NCBI RefSeq assembly: GCF_011742875.1
Contig: NZ_JAAQTL010000001.1
Span: forward strand, 930,001 to 994,000
DNA: 64,000 bases
From: Luteibacter yeojuensis
Lineage (GTDB): Bacteria > Pseudomonadota > Gammaproteobacteria > Xanthomonadales > Rhodanobacteraceae
Direction of reading: 5' to 3'
Shown: piece by piece, positions 62,868 to 64,000 of the stretch
How the letters are laid out: the number at the start of each line of letters is the position of its first letter
How positions within the stretch are numbered: position 1 is the stretch's first letter
Made by a program: the position numbers and the translations under genes
Notes under the pieces: generated by a model
What the model was told of the DNA's origin: nothing
The model's database searches: none
The model's input: only the letters and a program-made list of their open reading frames with translations

Positions 62868-63560
62868 TCAGTCCAGCGGCGGAAAATGCAGGGTCAGGCC
62901 CGGCGCGAGGGCACGGAACGTCTGCAATCCGTTGAACCGGGCCACCTCCACGTAGTAGCGGCTGTCGCCATAGATGCGATGGCACAGCAGCGGCAGGGTG
63001 TCGCCATCCCTCACGACCACCGCGTGACTGAGGTCGGGCGATTGCATGTCGGCTTCGAGGGCCGCTTCGAGCGGCTTCTTGAAGCCCTGGAACGACATCG
63101 TCACCTTGGCGCGCAACGGGGCGCCGCTAGGACGGAAGAGCGTGTAATCGGTGGAGATGCTCGTTGCACGGCCGTAGAAGACGAGCGTTCCCCACAGCAC
63201 CTGCACCACGTTGGGTTCGTGCTGGGGACCGTTGTACTTGTGGATGATCGTGTCCAGCTTCGCGAGCTGGTCTTCGACCTCGGCGGGCAACTGGATGTTC
63301 GAGGGAATCGGAACGGCGCCGGTGCCGTCGAACACCGTGACGAAATCCAGCGTGTCGGGCTGCATCTTCGCGAAATTGCGCCCGCTGCCGGTATCCCCCA
63401 TGGGCACGCAGCCGCCAAACTCGGTCTGGCGCACCCAGGTCATTTCCGACGGATTGATCAGCAGCGAGATCGAATCGCCGGTCGCCTTGGGCGCATCGCC
63501 GCTGATGTCGCAGACCGTGATCTTCAGTTGCGATTTCCCCGAGGAGAGATTCGCCGCCAT
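62868..63560 (-). CDS. LysM-domain baseplate hub protein (Afp7-like)
   Basis: This 230-residue protein corresponds to Afp7/gp53-like hub proteins. The N-terminal body (LKITVCDISGD, NPSEMTWVRQTEF) is family-typical. A C-terminal LysM domain reads VVVRDGDTLPLLCHRIYGDSRYYVEVARFNGL. The hub links the tube to the spike; the LysM part is thought to contact the baseplate rather than peptidoglycan. It starts directly after the DUF5908 stop codon. Confidence 0.88.
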   Translation of the reverse strand: MAANLSSGKSQLKITVCDISGDAPKATGDSISLLINPSEMTWVRQTEFGGCVPMGDTGSGRNFAKMQPDTLDFVTVFDGTGAVPIPSNIQLPAEVEDQLAKLDTIIHKYNGPQHEPNVVQVLWGTLVFYGRATSISTDYTLFRPSGAPLRAKVTMSFQGFKKPLEAALEADMQSPDLSHAVVVRDGDTLPLLCHRIYGDSRYYVEVARFNGLQTFRALAPGLTLHFPPLD

Positions 63561-63767
63561 TCATCGCTCCCGCATCCGTTCCCACTCCAACGCGATGGCG
63601 GAGCGCATCTTCTGGCGCTCCTGCATGCCACCGCCACCTTCGCAGTCCACGTCGCACTCGCAGTCGTCGCTGGCCGCGCCGGCTTTTTCCGCGCTTTTCG
63701 CCGGCGCCTTGGCCTCGCCGGAACCGACGCTGGACTTGATCACCATCTGTCGAATCTCGATCGTCAC
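63561..63767 (-). CDS. DUF5908 small eCIS protein
   Basis: This 68-residue protein begins MTIEIRQMVIKSSV, the mark of the DUF5908 family that occurs in eCIS loci between tube and LysM genes. A cysteine cluster (CECDVDCEGGGG) follows, then a charged helix (MQERQKMRSAIALEWERMRER). GTG 63767 has GAGG 7 bases upstream. Its function is unknown; it is too small to be structural on its own. It lies 8 bases after the tail-tube stop. Confidence 0.8.
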   Translation of the reverse strand: MTIEIRQMVIKSSVGSGEAKAPAKSAEKAGAASDDCECDVDCEGGGGMQERQKMRSAIALEWERMRER

Positions 63768-63775
63768 GATCGGCC

Positions 63776-64000
63776 TCAATCGCTTCGTTGTACGTACTGG
63801 TAGGCCAGCTCGATGGTCTCGAGCGCCACCTCGTTGCGGGTGGAATTGAAACTGTCGATCTCCCAGCGAACCGGATAGGCATTGGCGAACGACCACGTCC
63901 GCAGGGGTGTGGCCGTCGCGTCGAGCAGCTTCACCGTGACCGGCGCGAGCTTGATCGCCACCGACAGGCCGCCTTCGAGCGTGCTCTTGCACCACCCCAC
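63776..64000 (-). CDS. eCIS tail-tube protein, C-terminal part (runs off right edge)
   Basis: The last 74 codons of a T4 gp19-like/Afp1-Afp5-type inner-tube protein are visible. SVAIKLAPVTVKLLDATATPLRTWSFANAYPVRWEID and ETIELAYQYVQ are typical of the phage tail-tube family. The 5' part, and presumably further tube and sheath genes, lie beyond the right edge. In eCIS operons tube genes precede the LysM gene, as here. Confidence 0.85.
   Translation of the reverse strand: MGWCKSTLEGGLSVAIKLAPVTVKLLDATATPLRTWSFANAYPVRWEIDSFNSTRNEVALETIELAYQYVQRSD

Noticed and set aside
45973..64000. Type VI secretion system or a defective prophage
   Set aside because: No TssJ/L/M membrane complex, no ClpV and no capsid, terminase, integrase or lysis genes are present. 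The AAA+, CIS_TMP, LysM and DUF5908 set points to an eCIS, although the sheath genes are outside the window.

Overview
The window is GC-rich, densely packed DNA from a gammaproteobacterium, most likely of the Xanthomonadales/Lysobacterales (Rhodanobacteraceae such as Luteibacter or Dyella). This placement is an inference from three things: a carbohydrate locus that pairs a TonB-dependent receptor with a tryptophan-halogenase-like protein, a cydP-cydA-cydB-cydX oxidase operon, and the codon and GC style. I saw no rRNA, tRNA, CRISPR array or insertion sequence.

Layout. 1-5335: the 5' part of an aldo/keto reductase, then an EmrAB-TolC-like efflux operon (membrane fusion protein, DHA2 permease, NodT-type outer-membrane factor) divergent from its TetR regulator. 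5336-8783: cytochrome bd oxidase operon with a well-placed FNR/Anr-type promoter. 8780-10578: alpha/beta hydrolase, and an ArsR-SRPBCC pair whose operator straddles the arsR start codon. 10654-23407: sugar-utilisation locus (halogenase-like flavoprotein, TonB receptor, GH3 glucosidase, LacI regulator, sugar permease with a short upstream ORF, GH35 beta-galactosidase). 23400-27601: small membrane protein, CPXCG protein, PMT-type glycosyltransferase, AraC regulator and an unrecognised protein. 27641-34488: RND multidrug pump operon led by a CorA-type transporter. 34507-39260: cytochrome c, ferritin-like protein, AraC regulator, quinone-reductase-like enzyme, and two proteins that share an unnamed C-terminal domain. 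39561-42259: two receiver/histidine-kinase pairs of the NarL type. 42256-44409: cytochrome P460, VOC protein, uracil-DNA glycosylase. 44425-45949: a recombination scar made of three truncated genes.

45973-64000 (minus strand, running off the right edge) is the most notable region. It is an extracellular contractile injection system (eCIS, Afp/PVC-like) operon: tail tube, DUF5908, LysM hub protein, VgrG-like spike, PAAR tip, gp25, two large baseplate proteins, a fibre-like protein, CIS tape-measure protein and AAA+ ATPase. Three further genes follow in the same tightly coupled array: a secreted, membrane-anchored GH18-like protein, a 64-residue basic protein, and a nuclease-like protein. The last two share a collinear QRK...SPRQ...H..L motif, a candidate cargo-loading signal. 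Sheath, remaining tube and terminator-cap genes must lie beyond the right edge.

The genes work in modules. Two drug-efflux operons and the halogenase/TonB/GH3/GH35 locus serve soil or plant life, the bd oxidase serves low oxygen, and the eCIS with its putative nuclease cargo serves antagonism or host interaction.
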